Part shown: positions 1 to 10,032 of the stretch, one piece after another
Numbering within the stretch: position 1 is the stretch's first letter
Layout of the letters: every line of letters begins with the position of its first letter
Assembly (NCBI GenBank): GCA_947449315.1
Contig: CANFRC010000002.1
Span: 1 to 64,000 of the forward strand
DNA from: Bacteroidota bacterium
GTDB taxonomy: Bacteria > Bacteroidota > Bacteroidia > 2-12-FULL-35-15
Direction: 5' to 3'
Length of the DNA stretch: 64,000 nucleotides
Program-made: the position numbers and the translations under genes
Notes under the pieces: generated by a model
What the model was told of the DNA's origin: nothing
Databases searched by the model: none
What the model saw: the letters and a program-made list of their open reading frames with translations, nothing else

Positions 1-78
1 TCTCCCCACAAATAATAGGAGAGAAGAGTTCTATAACATATAGATTTTTGTATCAGTTCTTTAAATAATAGATTATCC

Positions 79-151
79 GCGAAAGTAGCTCATTTGGTAG
101 AGCGTCAGCCTTCCAAGCTGAGGGTGGCCGGTTCGAGCCCGGTCTTTCGCT
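79..151 (+). tRNA. tRNA-Gly (anticodon TCC)
   Basis: A complete cloverleaf is visible. The acceptor stem GCGAAAG pairs with CTTTCGC, the D arm is GCTC/GAGC, the anticodon stem TCAGC/GCTGA encloses the loop CTTCCAA with anticodon TCC, and the T arm GCCGG/CCGGT carries TTCGAGC. CCA is not encoded; the discriminator is T151. It is the first of two tRNAs ahead of tuf, the usual Bacteroidota arrangement. Confidence 0.95.
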
Positions 152-161
152 CTAAAAGATA

Positions 162-200
162 GGGTAGCTGGATTTTAGTTCAGCTATCCGCTCTTTTTTT
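162..200 (+). terminator. Terminator-like hairpin after tRNA-Gly
   Basis: GGGTAGCTG (162-170) pairs with CAGCTATCC (181-189), with one G-U pair and a 10-nt loop, followed by a T run at 194-200. This looks like an intrinsic terminator between the Gly and Thr tRNA genes. It suggests that they are not a single simple transcript, or that read-through is partial. Confidence 0.6.
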
Positions 201-222
201 AACGATCACATGCTTTCATTAA

Positions 223-294
<72 letters not shown>

Positions 295-408
295 CTTGAT
301 GATTGTAGAAGGGTTGAATAATTGAATCGTGTGGAATGAGGTTCAGTTTTTTTTGAAAAGAATTTTTGAAGTAAATAAATATAAATAACAATTAAATAAT
401 AACTAGCA

Positions 409-1596
409 ATGGCTAAAGAAAAATTCGACCGTTCCAAACCACACGTAAACATCGGAACAATCGGTCACGTTGACCACGGTAAAACTACCTTAACCGCAGC
501 AATCACTGTTGTATTAGCTGAAAAAGGTTTATCAGAAGTAAGAGATTTCTCTTCTATTGATAATGCTCCTGAAGAAAAAGAACGTGGTATCACGATCAAT
601 ACTTCTCACGTAGAATATTCTACAGCTAACCGTCACTACGCTCACGTTGACTGTCCAGGTCACGCGGATTACGTTAAGAACATGGTTACTGGTGCTGCCC
701 AAATGGACGGTGCTATCCTTGTTGTTGCTGCAACTGATGGTCCTATGCCACAAACTCGTGAGCATATCCTTTTAGCTCGCCAGGTTGGTGTTCCTAAAAT
801 TGTTGTTTTCATGAACAAAGTGGATATGGTTGACGATCCAGAATTGTTGGAACTTGTTGAGATGGAAATTCGTGAATTATTGTCTTTCTATCAATTTGAT
901 GGTGACAACACTCCTATCATTCAAGGTTCTGCATTAGGTGGTCTTAACAAAGATGCTAAATGGATGCCAAAAATTATGGAGTTGATGGATGCTGTTGATA
1001 CATATATTCCAATTCCTGTTCGTGAAACTGATAAAGCATTCTTAATGCCAGTTGAAGACGTGTTTACAATTACTGGTCGTGGTACAGTTGCTACTGGTAA
1101 AATTGAAACAGGTGTAATCAACACAGGTGATGAGATCGAAATCATCGGTATGCAAGAAGAAAAATTAAAATCTACTATCACTGGTGTTGAGATGTTCAGA
1201 AAGATCCTTGACCGTGGTGAAGCAGGTGATAATGTTGGTCTTTTGTTACGTGGTATCGATAAAAAAGATATCCGCAGAGGTATGGTTGTTGTTCGTCCTG
1301 GTACGATCACACCTCATACTGAATTCAAAGCTGAGATCTACGTTTTGAAAAAAGAAGAAGGTGGACGTCACACTCCATTCCACAATAAATACCGTCCTCA
1401 ATTCTACTTACGTACAACTGACGTAACAGGAGAAATTGAATTACCAGCAGGTCGCGATATGGTTATGCCTGGTGATAACGTTACTATTACAGTTAAATTA
1501 ATTGTACCAGTTGCGATGGATAAAGGATTACGTTTCGCTATCCGTGAAGGTGGTAGAACAGTTGGTGCAGGTCAGGTAACTGAGATCATCAAGTAA
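409..1596 (+). CDS. tuf: Elongation factor Tu
   Basis: This is the GTPase that delivers aminoacyl-tRNA to the ribosomal A site in the cytoplasm. The 395-residue length is normal. The P-loop GHVDHGKT lies at residues 19-26, the switch II DCPGH near 81-85 and NKVD near 136-139. Domains 2 and 3 follow, with the conserved GRGTVATG and [14 protein letters not shown] segments. The ATG at 409 matches the family N-terminus [14 protein letters not shown]. The gene is flanked by tRNA genes and ends in a strong hairpin at 1620-1655, so it probably forms its own transcription unit with the upstream tRNAs. Identification is secure. Confidence 0.99.
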   Translation: MAKEKFDRSKPHVNIGTIGHVDHGKTTLTAAITVVLAEKGLSEVRDFSSIDNAPEEKERGITINTSHVEYSTANRHYAHVDCPGHADYVKNMVTGAAQMDGAILVVAATDGPMPQTREHILLARQVGVPKIVVFMNKVDMVDDPELLELVEMEIRELLSFYQFDGDNTPIIQGSALGGLNKDAKWMPKIMELMDAVDTYIPIPVRETDKAFLMPVEDVFTITGRGTVATGKIETGVINTGDEIEIIGMQEEKLKSTITGVEMFRKILDRGEAGDNVGLLLRGIDKKDIRRGMVVVRPGTITPHTEFKAEIYVLKKEEGGRHTPFHNKYRPQFYLRTTDVTGEIELPAGRDMVMPGDNVTITVKLIVPVAMDKGLRFAIREGGRTVGAGQVTEIIK

Positions 1597-1619
1597 TTAA
1601 ATAAAACAAAATTAGTACT

Positions 1620-1655
1620 AACAGTAGGTAGTGGAAAACACTGCCTGCTGTTTTC
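1620..1655 (+). terminator. Intrinsic terminator after tuf
   Basis: The arms are 1620-1633 and 1639-1652. They form a 14-bp stem with two G-U pairs, a GAAAA loop and a short T run (1651-1654). It separates tuf from the tRNA-Trp/secE unit. Confidence 0.75.
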
Positions 1656-1723
1656 TACTAATAATGGGTGATGCTCAAAAGCATATTTTTTGAGTTTTGA
1701 ATAACACATTTTGGAGTAAATAA

Positions 1724-1794
1724 ACAGGTGTAGTTCAAGGGTAGAATAGAGGTCTCCAAAACCTTTGATGGGAGTTCGAATCTCTCCACCTGTG
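1724..1794 (+). tRNA. tRNA-Trp (anticodon CCA)
   Basis: The acceptor ACAGGTG pairs with CACCTGT. The anticodon loop CTCCAAA contains CCA, and the T arm GGGAG/CTCTC (one G-U pair) carries TTCGAAT. The discriminator is G1794 and CCA is not encoded. It lies between tuf and secE, the conserved position in Bacteroidota. Confidence 0.95.
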
Positions 1795-1876
1795 CAAAGA
1801 AGTTTAAAGCGTAAAAAGTAACTAGTAAAAAAGAGGAAACTCTCAATTACTTATACCAGACATAATACTTAATGAG

Positions 1877-2068
1877 ATGAGCAAATTCAAGACATATATA
1901 GATGAAACGACAAATGAGTTGTTACATAAAGTAAGTTGGCCAACTTGGAGTGAATTACAAAGCAGTGCAATCGTTGTTGCTATTGCCTCTGTAATTATTG
2001 CAATGGTTGTATTTGCAATGGATTTTACATTCAACAAAGGAATGGAAGCTATTTACCATTTATTTTAA
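1877..2068 (+). CDS. secE: Preprotein translocase subunit SecE
   Basis: This is a small inner-membrane subunit of the SecYEG channel. The protein has 63 residues: an amphipathic N-terminal helix containing the conserved KVSWPTW segment (about residues 18-24), followed by a single membrane helix (about 30-52). This is the short single-span form common outside Gammaproteobacteria. It follows tRNA-Trp and lies 20 nt before nusG, the classic secE-nusG order. Start ATG at 1877. Confidence 0.96.
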   Translation: MSKFKTYIDETTNELLHKVSWPTWSELQSSAIVVAIASVIIAMVVFAMDFTFNKGMEAIYHLF

Positions 2069-2088
2069 TAATCGATAATTTAAAAGAA

Positions 2089-2655
2089 ATGAGTGAGCAA
2101 ACAAAAACTGACACGGTTAAAAAATGGTACGTTGTAAGAGCTATCAGTGGTCAGGAAAAAAAAGTAAAGCAGTATATTGAAATGGAAATTAATCGTTTGG
2201 GATTAAGCAATTTTGTTTCCCAGATTTTAATTCCTACCGAAAAAATTTACCAAATTCGTAATGGAAAAAAGGTAAGTAAAGAGCGTCCTTTTTATGGAGG
2301 CTATATTTTGGTTGAAGCAGCATTAGTTGGTGAAGTCGCTCACGTTATAAAAAATATTACTGGTGTTATTGGATTTTTAGGTGAAACCAAAGGCGGTGCT
2401 CCAGTCCCTATGCGTTTAGCAGAAGTGAATCGTATCTTAGGTACAGTTGATGATCTTGCTGAAACGGATGCACAATTAAATATACCTTTTATTGTTGGTG
2501 AAACAGTTAAAGTGATCAATGGGCCATTCAATGGATTTACAGGCACTATTGAGAGAGTTATTGAAGATAAGAAAAAATTAGAGGTAATGGTTAAAATCTT
2601 TGGTAGAAAAACACCTTTGGAACTTGGTTACCTTGAAGTAGAAAAAGAAAATTAA
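2089..2655 (+). CDS. nusG: Transcription termination/antitermination protein NusG
   Basis: NusG binds RNA polymerase and links it to Rho or the ribosome. The protein has 188 residues. The N-terminal NGN domain begins with KWYVVRAISGQEKKV at about residues 12-26 and contains RPFYGGYILVE. The C-terminal KOW motif is seen in VKVINGPFNGFTGTIERV, about 143-160. It lies between secE and rplK as in most bacteria. The 103-nt gap to rplK holds an A/T-rich repetitive leader that may fold. Confidence 0.98.
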   Translation: MSEQTKTDTVKKWYVVRAISGQEKKVKQYIEMEINRLGLSNFVSQILIPTEKIYQIRNGKKVSKERPFYGGYILVEAALVGEVAHVIKNITGVIGFLGETKGGAPVPMRLAEVNRILGTVDDLAETDAQLNIPFIVGETVKVINGPFNGFTGTIERVIEDKKKLEVMVKIFGRKTPLELGYLEVEKEN

Positions 2656-2669
2656 TTAATACCCGGTTA

Positions 2670-2750
2670 AAGCTAAAAAGTTAAAAGCAAAAAGTTGAGC
2701 TTCCATCAACAAATAACTTTAAACCTTCAAACTTTGGACTTTTAAACTAA
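2670..2750 (+). repeat. A/T-rich imperfect heptamer-like repeats before rplK
   Basis: The left half holds several AAAAGT-type words and the right half several ACTTT-type words. GTTG at 2694-2697 can pair with CAAC at 2707-2710 around a short loop. The two halves could therefore fold into an imperfect hairpin in the L11-L1 leader. It could equally be replication-slippage low-complexity DNA of a kind often seen in Bacteroidota intergenic regions. No function is claimed. Confidence 0.4.
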
Positions 2751-2758
2751 AAAGAAAA

Positions 2759-3205
2759 ATGGCAAAAGAAGTAAGTGCAATGATCAAATTGCAAATAAAA
2801 GGAGGAGCTGCAAATCCTTCACCACCAATTGGACCTGCATTAGGAGCAAAAGGGGTAAATATCATGGAATTCTGCAAGCAATTTAATGCAAGAACTCAAG
2901 ATAGAGCAGGAAAAGTAACACCTGTTATCATCACTGTTTATAATGATAAATCATTTGAATTCGTCCTTAAACAAACACCTGTTGCAGTTTCATTATTGGA
3001 AATTACAAAAGTGAAAGCGGGCTCTAAAGAATCTAACCGTCTTAAAGTTGGAAACGTTTCTTGGGATCAGATCCGTAATGTTGCTGAAGGAAAAATGCCG
3101 GATTTAAATTGTTTTACAATTGAATCAGCAATGAGTATGGTTGCTGGAACTGCTCGTAGTTTAGGATTAACCATTACTGGTGAGTCTCCTTTAAAAAAGA
3201 AGTAA
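2759..3205 (+). CDS. rplK: 50S ribosomal protein L11
   Basis: L11 binds the GTPase-associated region of 23S rRNA. The protein has 148 residues. The N-terminal [21 protein letters not shown] carries the proline-rich hinge and GxxxPxPPxGPALG signature; the C-terminal RNA-binding domain ends in ARSLGLTI. The start ATG gives [12 protein letters not shown], the usual N-terminus. It opens the rplKAJL block, and rplA follows after 61 nt. Confidence 0.98.
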   Translation: MAKEVSAMIKLQIKGGAANPSPPIGPALGAKGVNIMEFCKQFNARTQDRAGKVTPVIITVYNDKSFEFVLKQTPVAVSLLEITKVKAGSKESNRLKVGNVSWDQIRNVAEGKMPDLNCFTIESAMSMVAGTARSLGLTITGESPLKKK

Positions 3206-3266
3206 GTAAGTTTAACTGATGGAGTCCGAATTTAGTAAGACGTTTGCACATCATAAATAAGTAAAA

Positions 3267-3962
3267 ATGACAAAAATTTCAAAAAACAGAAAGTTAGCGC
3301 TTTCTAAATATGACGCTACAAAGTCATATTCTTTAGCCGATGCTGCAAAGATCGTTAAAGAAATCACAACAACTAAATTTGATTCTTCAGTAGAATTAAG
3401 CGTTCGTTTAGGTGTTGATCCTCGTAAAGCAAATCAAATGGTTCGTGGTTCAGTTTCTTTGCCTCATGGTTCAGGTAAAACTATGCGTGTTCTTGCATTG
3501 GTTACTCCTGATAAAGAAGCAGAAGCAAAAGCTGCAGGTGCTGATTTCGTTGGATTAGATGAATACATTGAAAAAATAAAAGGTGGTTGGACAGATGTTG
3601 ACGTAATCATTACTATGCCTTCAGTTATGGGTAAAGTAGGTGCTTTGGGTCGTGTTTTGGGACCTCGTGGATTAATGCCTAACCCAAAAACAGGAACAGT
3701 TACAATGGAAATTGGAAAAGCTGTTACTGATTCAAAAGGTGGTAAAATAGATTTTAAAGTAGATAAAGCAGGGATTGTTCAAGCCCTTGTTGCTAAAGCA
3801 TCTTTTGATAGCAACAAAATTGCAGACAATGTAAATGAATTGTTACAAACAATAATGAAATTAAAGCCTTCATCAGCAAAAGGACAGTATGTTAGAAGTA
3901 TTTTCTTGAGCTCTACAATGAGTCCAAGCATTGAAATCGACAGTAAATTCTTAGGGCAATAA
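3267..3962 (+). CDS. rplA: 50S ribosomal protein L1
   Basis: L1 binds the L1 stalk of 23S rRNA and in many bacteria represses its own operon. The protein has 231 residues, a standard length. The conserved segments [42 protein letters not shown] and the [13 protein letters not shown] region are all present. Gene order L11-L1-L10-L7/L12 is intact. Confidence 0.98.
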   Translation: MTKISKNRKLALSKYDATKSYSLADAAKIVKEITTTKFDSSVELSVRLGVDPRKANQMVRGSVSLPHGSGKTMRVLALVTPDKEAEAKAAGADFVGLDEYIEKIKGGWTDVDVIITMPSVMGKVGALGRVLGPRGLMPNPKTGTVTMEIGKAVTDSKGGKIDFKVDKAGIVQALVAKASFDSNKIADNVNELLQTIMKLKPSSAKGQYVRSIFLSSTMSPSIEIDSKFLGQ

Positions 3963-3979
3963 TTTTAAACACAATCATC

Positions 3980-4006
3980 ATCTGCCTTGGCTTCCACTAA
4001 GCAGAT
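3980..4006 (+). promoter_or_regulatory. Possible small hairpin in rplJ leader
   Basis: ATCTGC (3980-3985) pairs with GCAGAT (4001-4006) in the 58-nt gap before rplJ. In other bacteria the rplJ leader binds the L10-L12 complex for autoregulation. The position fits such a role, but the stem is short and the known L10-leader consensus was not recognised. Confidence 0.25.
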
Positions 4007-4020
4007 AAAACTAAAACAAA

Positions 4021-4518
4021 ATGAAAAAAGAAGATAAAACAAAAATAATCGATTCATTAGTAGAAAGAATTAATGCAAATAATAAAATCTACTTAGCAGA
4101 TTGTTCTTCTTTAACTGTTGAAAAAGTTAACCAATTCAGAAGATCTTGTTTTGAAAAAAACATTTCAATGACCGTAGTGAAAAATTCATTGCTTAAAAAA
4201 GCATTGGAAAGAGCTACAGATAGTCGTTTAACGGATTTGATTCCTGCATTGAAAGGTGCAACCGCTATCATGTTCACTGAAGTTGGAAACGCTCCTGCAA
4301 AGTTAATTAAGGAGTTCAGAAGAAAAAATGACAAGCCACTTTTAAAAGCGGCTTTCGTTGAAGAAAATATATACATTGGCGATCAAGAACTTGAAACGCT
4401 TGCTAACATTAAGAGCAAGAACGAGCTTATCGCAGATGTGGTTGCATTACTTCAGTCTCCTGCTAAACGAGTTATCGGTGCTTTGCAAGCGAATGCTGAG
4501 AAAAAAGATGCAGCTTAA
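4021..4518 (+). CDS. rplJ: 50S ribosomal protein L10
   Basis: L10 forms the base of the L7/L12 stalk. The protein has 165 residues. It begins MKKEDKTKIIDSLVERI and contains the NSLLKKALE segment and the VVALLQSPAKRVIGALQ C-terminal helix that binds L7/L12 dimers. It lies directly upstream of rplL with a 69-nt gap. Confidence 0.97.
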   Translation: MKKEDKTKIIDSLVERINANNKIYLADCSSLTVEKVNQFRRSCFEKNISMTVVKNSLLKKALERATDSRLTDLIPALKGATAIMFTEVGNAPAKLIKEFRRKNDKPLLKAAFVEENIYIGDQELETLANIKSKNELIADVVALLQSPAKRVIGALQANAEKKDAA

Positions 4519-4587
4519 TTTGCAAACAGTTTAAAGTAAGAAAAAGTAAAAAAAATTAATTAGTAACAAATTTAAAATCAAATAACA

Positions 4588-4956
4588 ATGGCAGACGTAA
4601 AAGCAATTGCTGAACAGTTAGTAAATTTAACTGTTAAAGAAGTGCAAGAATTATCAACAATCTTGAAAGATGAGTATGGAATTGAACCAGCAGCAGCAGC
4701 AGTTGTTGTATCAGCTGGAGCAGGCGGAGACGCAGCAGCAGCAAAAACATCTTTTGATGTTATTTTAGTTGAAGCAGGTGCAGCTAAATTAGGTGTTGTG
4801 AAAATTGTAAAAGACTTAACAGGATTAGGTTTGAAAGAGTCTAAAGATCTTGTTGACGGTGCACCAAAACCACTTAAAGAAGGTGTTTCTAAAGAAGAAG
4901 CAGAATCATTGAAAAAACAATTAGAAGAAGCAGGAGCAAAAGTTGAGATTAAATAA
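4588..4956 (+). CDS. rplL: 50S ribosomal protein L7/L12
   Basis: This is the stalk protein that recruits translational GTPases. The protein has 122 residues: an N-terminal dimerisation helix (about 1-35), an Ala/Gly-rich hinge (about 36-54) and the C-terminal domain with FDVILVEAG, KIxVVK-type strands and [20 protein letters not shown]. It is followed by an exceptionally stable hairpin before rpoB. Confidence 0.98.
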   Translation: MADVKAIAEQLVNLTVKEVQELSTILKDEYGIEPAAAAVVVSAGAGGDAAAAKTSFDVILVEAGAAKLGVVKIVKDLTGLGLKESKDLVDGAPKPLKEGVSKEEAESLKKQLEEAGAKVEIK

Positions 4957-4986
4957 GCTGTTTCTAATACAACATTAAATTTCATT

Positions 4987-5018
4987 CCTCATCATTACGC
5001 CACGGCGTGATGATGAGG
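4987..5018 (+). promoter_or_regulatory. 15-bp stem hairpin between rplL and rpoB
   Basis: The left arm 4987-5001 pairs with 5004-5018 over all 15 positions with a single G-U. The drawn 2-nt loop would open to four or more in practice. No T run follows, only TATATGAA, so it does not look like a full intrinsic terminator. In E. coli the rplL-rpoB gap holds an attenuator and an RNase III site. A comparable processing or partial-termination role is an inference from position. Confidence 0.6.
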
Positions 5019-5077
5019 TATATGAATTTATAGTCTATAGTTGTTTTTTAACTTATTAACCTTAATACTTAAGCGCC

Positions 5078-8000
5078 TTGGCTCAGACTAAAAAAACACA
5101 GAGAATAAGTTTTGCATCTATCAAAAGTCAGATTGATTACCCTGACTTTTTGGATATTCAACTTCAATCGTTCCAAGACTTTTTTCAGCTAGAAACTACT
5201 TCTGAAAACCGTCAAAACGAAGGATTATTTAAAGTTTTCGCAGAAAACTTTCCGATATCCGATGCACGTAATAATTTCGTGCTTGAATTCTTGGATTATT
5301 TTATTGATCCGCCTCGTTACTCTCTCGAAGAGTGTATTGAGCGTGGTTTAACATACAGCGTTCCCCTAAAAGCGAAGTTACGTTTGTATTGCACAGACCC
5401 TGAACATGAAGATTTTGAAACAATTGTTCAGGATGTATACTTAGGTACGATTCCGTACATGACTCCAAAAGGTACTTTTGTTATCAATGGAGCTGAACGT
5501 GTTATCGTTTCTCAGTTACACCGTTCACCAGGTGTTTTCTTCGGTCAAAGTCGTCATGCTAATGGTACAAAATTGTATTCAGCTCGTGTTATCCCTTTCA
5601 AAGGCTCATGGATTGAATTTGCAACAGATATCAATAGTGTAATGTACGCTTACATCGATCGTAAGAAAAAATTACCGGTGACCACTTTATTAAGAGCGAT
5701 CGGATTTGAAAGCGATAAACAAATCCTTGAAATATTTGGCCTTGCTGACGAATTAAAAGTTAGTAGAGCTGCCCTTAAATCTGCAATTGGTCGTAAGTTA
5801 GCGGCACGTGTTTTAAAAACATGGATTGAAGATTTCGTAGATGAAGATACCGGAGAAGTTGTTTCTATTGAACGTAACGAGGTGATCATTGACCGCGAAA
5901 CGATTCTGGATAATAGCCACATCGATATGATTGTGGATGCTAATGTGAAATCTATTATTTTACATAAACAAGATGTAAACGCAGGTGATTACGCTATCAT
6001 CTATAATACATTGCAAAAAGATACTTCCAATTCTGAAAAAGAAGCGGTAGAACATATCTATCGCCAATTACGTAACGCTGAACCACCTGATGAAGAAACA
6101 GCTCGTGGTATCATCGATAAATTATTTTTCTCAGATAAGCGTTATGATCTTGGTGAAGTAGGTCGTTACAGAATCAACAAAAAATTGAATCTGAATACAC
6201 CTTCAAATACAAAAACATTAACGAAAGAAGATATTATTTGCATCATCAAGTATTTGATCGAATTAATCAATTCGAAAGCGGATGTGGATGATATTGACCA
6301 TTTAAGTAACAGACGTGTGCGTACAGTTGGTGAGCAATTGTATTCTCAGTTCGGTGTTGGTCTTGCCCGTATGGCTCGTACCATTCGTGAACGTATGAAT
6401 GTTCGTGATAATGAGGTGTTCACACCTACGGATTTGATCAATGCTAAAACATTATCATCCGTTATCAATTCGTTCTTCGGAACAAATCAGTTGTCTCAAT
6501 TTATGGATCAAACAAACCCTCTTGCAGAAATCACGCACAAGCGTCGACTTTCAGCACTTGGGCCAGGAGGTCTTTCTCGTGAGCGTGCTGGTTTTGAGGT
6601 TCGTGACGTTCATTACACGCACTATGGTCGTTTATGTACGATTGAAACTCCTGAGGGACCAAACATTGGTTTGATTTCTTCATTATGTGTATTCGCTAAG
6701 ATCAATAAACTAGGATTCATCGAAACACCATATATGACTGTTACCAATGGTAAAGTGGATATGGAAAAATCAGTCACTTATTTAAGTGCTGAAGAAGAAG
6801 ATTCTAAAACAATTGCACAAGCAAATGCGCCTGTTGATGCAAAAGGTAAATTCTTAGAAGCGAAAGTTAAAGCTCGTTACGAAGGTGATTTTCCAGTTGT
6901 TGAACCTGAAAAATTACAATTGATGGACGTTGCTCCTAATCAAATTGCTTCGATCGCTGCATCATTGATTCCTTTCTTGGAGCATGATGATGCCAATCGT
7001 GCATTGATGGGATCTAACATGCAACGTCAGGCTGTACCATTGTTACGTCCTGAGGCTCCAATCGTTGGAACAGGTCTTGAGCCATTAGTAGCTCGCGATT
7101 CTCGTGTGTTAGTAAATGCTGAAGGCGAAGGTGTTGTTGAATATGTTGATGCGAACGAAATTGTTATCCGTTACAACCGTACGGATGATGATCGTCTGAT
7201 CAGCTTTGATGATGATATCAAACGTTACCAATTAACTAAATTTCGTAAAACCAACCAAAGCACTTGTATCAACTTGAAACCGATCGTTAAGAAAGGTGAG
7301 AAAGTTTCTAAAGGACAAGTATTATGTGATGGTTATGCAACACAGAATGGTGAATTAGCTCTTGGTCGTAACATGAAAGTGGCATTCATGCCTTGGAAAG
7401 GTTACAACTTTGAGGATGCGATTGTTATCTCTGAGCGCGTTGCTCGTGAAGATATTTTCACATCTGTTCATATTGATGAGTATGCATTAGAAGTTCGCGA
7501 TACAAAACGTGGTTTAGAAGAATTAACTTCTGATATCCCTAACGTTTCAGAAGAGGCTACAAAAGACTTAGATGAAAACGGTTTAATTCGTATCGGTGCT
7601 GAAGTAAAAGAAGGTGATATCTTGATCGGAAAAATTACTCCTAAAGGAGAAACAGATCCATCACCGGAAGAAAAGTTATTGCGCGCTATCTTTGGTGACA
7701 AAGCAGGTGATGTGAAAGATGCTTCTTTGAAAGCACCTCCATCATTACGTGGTGTTGTTATCGATAAAAAATTATTTTCAAGAGCAATTAAAGATAAGAA
7801 AACAAAAGCAGAGGAAAAGCCATTGCTTGATAAGATCGATAAAGAACACAACACGGATGTTGCGGCTTTAAAAGGTAGACTTATTGAAAAATTGTTCACG
7901 TTGGTAAACGGAAAAACTTCTCAAGGTGTAATGAATATCCTGAAAGAAGAAGTAGTACCTAAAGGAACGAAGTTTACTCAAAAGAGTCTTGAGAAAATAG

Positions 8001-8887
8001 ATTTTTCTACTGTTAATCCTAGTAAATGGACAACGGATAAAGAGGTGAATGACAAAATTAAAATGTTGTTACATAACTTTAACATTAAGTTCAACGATTT
8101 ACTTGGAGCATTTAAACGTAAAAAGTTTGCTGTTACGATTGGTGACGAGCTACCTGCTGGTATTGTACAACTTGCTAAAGTGTACATTGCTAAGAAACGT
8201 AAGTTGAAAGTGGGAGATAAAATGGCTGGTCGTCATGGTAATAAAGGTATCGTTGCGCGTATTGTGCGTGATGAAGACATGCCGTTCCTAGATGATGGAA
8301 CTCCAGTAGACATCGTATTAAATCCATTGGGTGTACCTTCTCGTATGAACCTTGGTCAGATCTATGAAACCGTTCTTGCTTGGGCAGGACAAAAATTAGG
8401 AGAGAAATTCTTTACTCCGATTTTTGATGGTGCTACAACTGATCAGTTAAACGAGTGGACAGACAAAGCAGGTTTACCTCGTTTTGGACGTACGTTCTTA
8501 ACAGATGGTGGAACGGGTGAAAAGTTTGATCAACCTGCAACAGTAGGTATTATCTATATGTTGAAACTTGGTCACATGGTGGATGATAAGATGCACTCTC
8601 GTTCTATCGGACCATACTCTCTTATCACGCAACAACCTTTGGGCGGTAAAGCTCAATTCGGAGGTCAGCGTTTTGGTGAGATGGAGGTTTGGGCACTTGA
8701 AGCGTTTGGTGCTGCCAACATTCTTCAAGAGATCCTTACTATCAAATCTGATGACGTGGTTGGTCGTGCAAAAGCATACGAAGCTATTGTTAAGGGTGAA
8801 AACATGCCAACTCCTGGAATTCCTGAATCATTCAACGTATTGTTGCATGAATTAAGAGGATTAGGATTGAATATTTCACTTGACTAA
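5078..8887 (+). CDS. rpoB: DNA-directed RNA polymerase subunit beta
   Basis: This is the catalytic beta subunit of RNA polymerase, 1269 residues, a normal Bacteroidota length. Key segments include the rifampicin region with [16 protein letters not shown] and [13 protein letters not shown], followed by [29 protein letters not shown] and the C-terminal [19 protein letters not shown]. The start is TTG at 5078. The translated N-terminus ([15 protein letters not shown], then [16 protein letters not shown]) fits the family, and no in-frame ATG exists until about residue 130, so TTG is well supported. The gene is followed by a hairpin and two unrelated genes rather than rpoC. Confidence 0.99.
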   Translation: MAQTKKTQRISFASIKSQIDYPDFLDIQLQSFQDFFQLETTSENRQNEGLFKVFAENFPISDARNNFVLEFLDYFIDPPRYSLEECIERGLTYSVPLKAKLRLYCTDPEHEDFETIVQDVYLGTIPYMTPKGTFVINGAERVIVSQLHRSPGVFFGQSRHANGTKLYSARVIPFKGSWIEFATDINSVMYAYIDRKKKLPVTTLLRAIGFESDKQILEIFGLADELKVSRAALKSAIGRKLAARVLKTWIEDFVDEDTGEVVSIERNEVIIDRETILDNSHIDMIVDANVKSIILHKQDVNAGDYAIIYNTLQKDTSNSEKEAVEHIYRQLRNAEPPDEETARGIIDKLFFSDKRYDLGEVGRYRINKKLNLNTPSNTKTLTKEDIICIIKYLIELINSKADVDDIDHLSNRRVRTVGEQLYSQFGVGLARMARTIRERMNVRDNEVFTPTDLINAKTLSSVINSFFGTNQLSQFMDQTNPLAEITHKRRLSALGPGGLSRERAGFEVRDVHYTHYGRLCTIETPEGPNIGLISSLCVFAKINKLGFIETPYMTVTNGKVDMEKSVTYLSAEEEDSKTIAQANAPVDAKGKFLEAKVKARYEGDFPVVEPEKLQLMDVAPNQIASIAASLIPFLEHDDANRALMGSNMQRQAVPLLRPEAPIVGTGLEPLVARDSRVLVNAEGEGVVEYVDANEIVIRYNRTDDDRLISFDDDIKRYQLTKFRKTNQSTCINLKPIVKKGEKVSKGQVLCDGYATQNGELALGRNMKVAFMPWKGYNFEDAIVISERVAREDIFTSVHIDEYALEVRDTKRGLEELTSDIPNVSEEATKDLDENGLIRIGAEVKEGDILIGKITPKGETDPSPEEKLLRAIFGDKAGDVKDASLKAPPSLRGVVIDKKLFSRAIKDKKTKAEEKPLLDKIDKEHNTDVAALKGRLIEKLFTLVNGKTSQGVMNILKEEVVPKGTKFTQKSLEKIDFSTVNPSKWTTDKEVNDKIKMLLHNFNIKFNDLLGAFKRKKFAVTIGDELPAGIVQLAKVYIAKKRKLKVGDKMAGRHGNKGIVARIVRDEDMPFLDDGTPVDIVLNPLGVPSRMNLGQIYETVLAWAGQKLGEKFFTPIFDGATTDQLNEWTDKAGLPRFGRTFLTDGGTGEKFDQPATVGIIYMLKLGHMVDDKMHSRSIGPYSLITQQPLGGKAQFGGQRFGEMEVWALEAFGAANILQEILTIKSDDVVGRAKAYEAIVKGENMPTPGIPESFNVLLHELRGLGLNISLD

Positions 8888-8897
8888 TAAAGTAAGA

Positions 8898-8940
8898 ATT
8901 TGCAGCAACGGGTTAATCGTTGCTGCAAATAATTTTATCT
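8898..8940 (+). terminator. Terminator-like hairpin after rpoB
   Basis: The arms 8898-8910 and 8918-8930 form a perfect 13-bp stem with a 7-nt loop. The following AATTTTATCT is only moderately T-rich, so termination may be partial. It separates rpoB from the inserted genes and from rpoC. Confidence 0.6.
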
Positions 8941-8959
8941 GAAACTAAATAAGATTAAG

Positions 8960-10012
8960 ATGAAAAATTTATTTAAAATATTATTTTATTTAGGTGTTGT
9001 CCTTTTTTTTCTAAATAGTTGTGAAAAAGAATCTAATATTTATTCTGATAGCAATGGAAATATTAGGTCAGCTCAAATTAGAGTTCCTGCTGATAAAAAC
9101 AGCAAGTCTTTAGATTTGCTAGTAACAATAAGTCAGTCAAATGGGGTTTTGATTTTCAATTCAGAAGAAGATTTTGAATCGTCTTTGAATTATTTTATGG
9201 ATAAAAGTAAGAGTGAAATAATAGCTTTTGTTTCTACTATAGGTCTAGAGTCATACTCAGTCGATTCAACCTATAGCGATTCTATTTTAGTAGATGATTT
9301 TAAAACGATGCCTTATTTCTTTTCTTTACTAAGTAAAGATGGAATAATCAAAATTGCTAATAGACTTTATCGATTAGATTTTGTAAATAAAAATGTTGTC
9401 ATTTCTCCAAATGGAAATTTTGCAGATATTCCATATTTGAAACTAGGAGTTGAATTTGCAGGAAAAACATTAGTTGAAAAATTTAATTCGGATATTGTAT
9501 ATGATATAAATTTTTCAAATAAAGATTCATTAAGAGATGAAAATGATTCTTTAAGTTTATCATACAAAAAGAAAAAGTGTCATGAAAAACCTGCCCATCC
9601 TAAAGTGAATGTTGCAGTTACTCAGGGATATAAATACAAAGAATTTGCTTATAGATTTAAAGTTAGAGCAGAATATTCAAACTATGGGGTTTTTCATGTT
9701 TTGGGTGTAAAAATTGTTCATCAATATTATAAGCCATACCCAACTATAACAGCCGGTTGGTATACTTCTCCTCTAAACGCACCAGAATTAAATTATTTAT
9801 CAAGTTATTCATACAAGGTAAAATGTAAACCTGTTTTTGGTTATGGTTCCCTTGTGTCGTTTACATATTATAGTAGTTCAAGTCATTTGCATCCATATTA
9901 TTCTGGAACAAGAAGGTTGCATACGTATGATTTACATTCATTGTCTGGAGGGAAAGGGTTGGATGGCAATTACTATACAATTGGATATCCAGTTATAGTT
10001 TCATGGCCTTAG
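8960..10012 (+). CDS. Putative lipoprotein of unknown function, between rpoB and rpoC
   Basis: I do not recognise the family. The 350-residue protein has a lipoprotein signal peptide: a hydrophobic stretch at about residues 6-19 and the lipobox LNSC with Cys near 21, followed by acidic EKES. A central segment (about 118-140, MPYFFSLLSKDGIIKIANRL) resembles a short motif seen in other secreted Bacteroidota proteins. A KKKK patch near 203 is followed by a Tyr/His-rich half. Codon use is visibly more AT-rich than in rpoB and rpoC. It is followed by an outer-membrane barrel gene. A surface or periplasmic location is inferred, and the role is unknown. Confidence 0.75.
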   Translation: MKNLFKILFYLGVVLFFLNSCEKESNIYSDSNGNIRSAQIRVPADKNSKSLDLLVTISQSNGVLIFNSEEDFESSLNYFMDKSKSEIIAFVSTIGLESYSVDSTYSDSILVDDFKTMPYFFSLLSKDGIIKIANRLYRLDFVNKNVVISPNGNFADIPYLKLGVEFAGKTLVEKFNSDIVYDINFSNKDSLRDENDSLSLSYKKKKCHEKPAHPKVNVAVTQGYKYKEFAYRFKVRAEYSNYGVFHVLGVKIVHQYYKPYPTITAGWYTSPLNAPELNYLSSYSYKVKCKPVFGYGSLVSFTYYSSSSHLHPYYSGTRRLHTYDLHSLSGGKGLDGNYYTIGYPVIVSWP

Positions 10013-10032
10013 TTAGTTTAGGTTTTAAAGAA

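Noticed and set aside
1-8. Sequence TCTCCCCA at the left edge could be the 3' end of another tRNA, such as tRNA-Tyr, which often precedes this cluster.
   Set aside because: Only eight bases are in the window; no cloverleaf can be checked, so no feature is called.
921-1310. Long minus-strand open frame inside tuf, and similar frames inside rpoB, rpoC and other genes.
   Set aside because: They are antisense shadows of conserved genes with no start context, promoter or recognisable domain.
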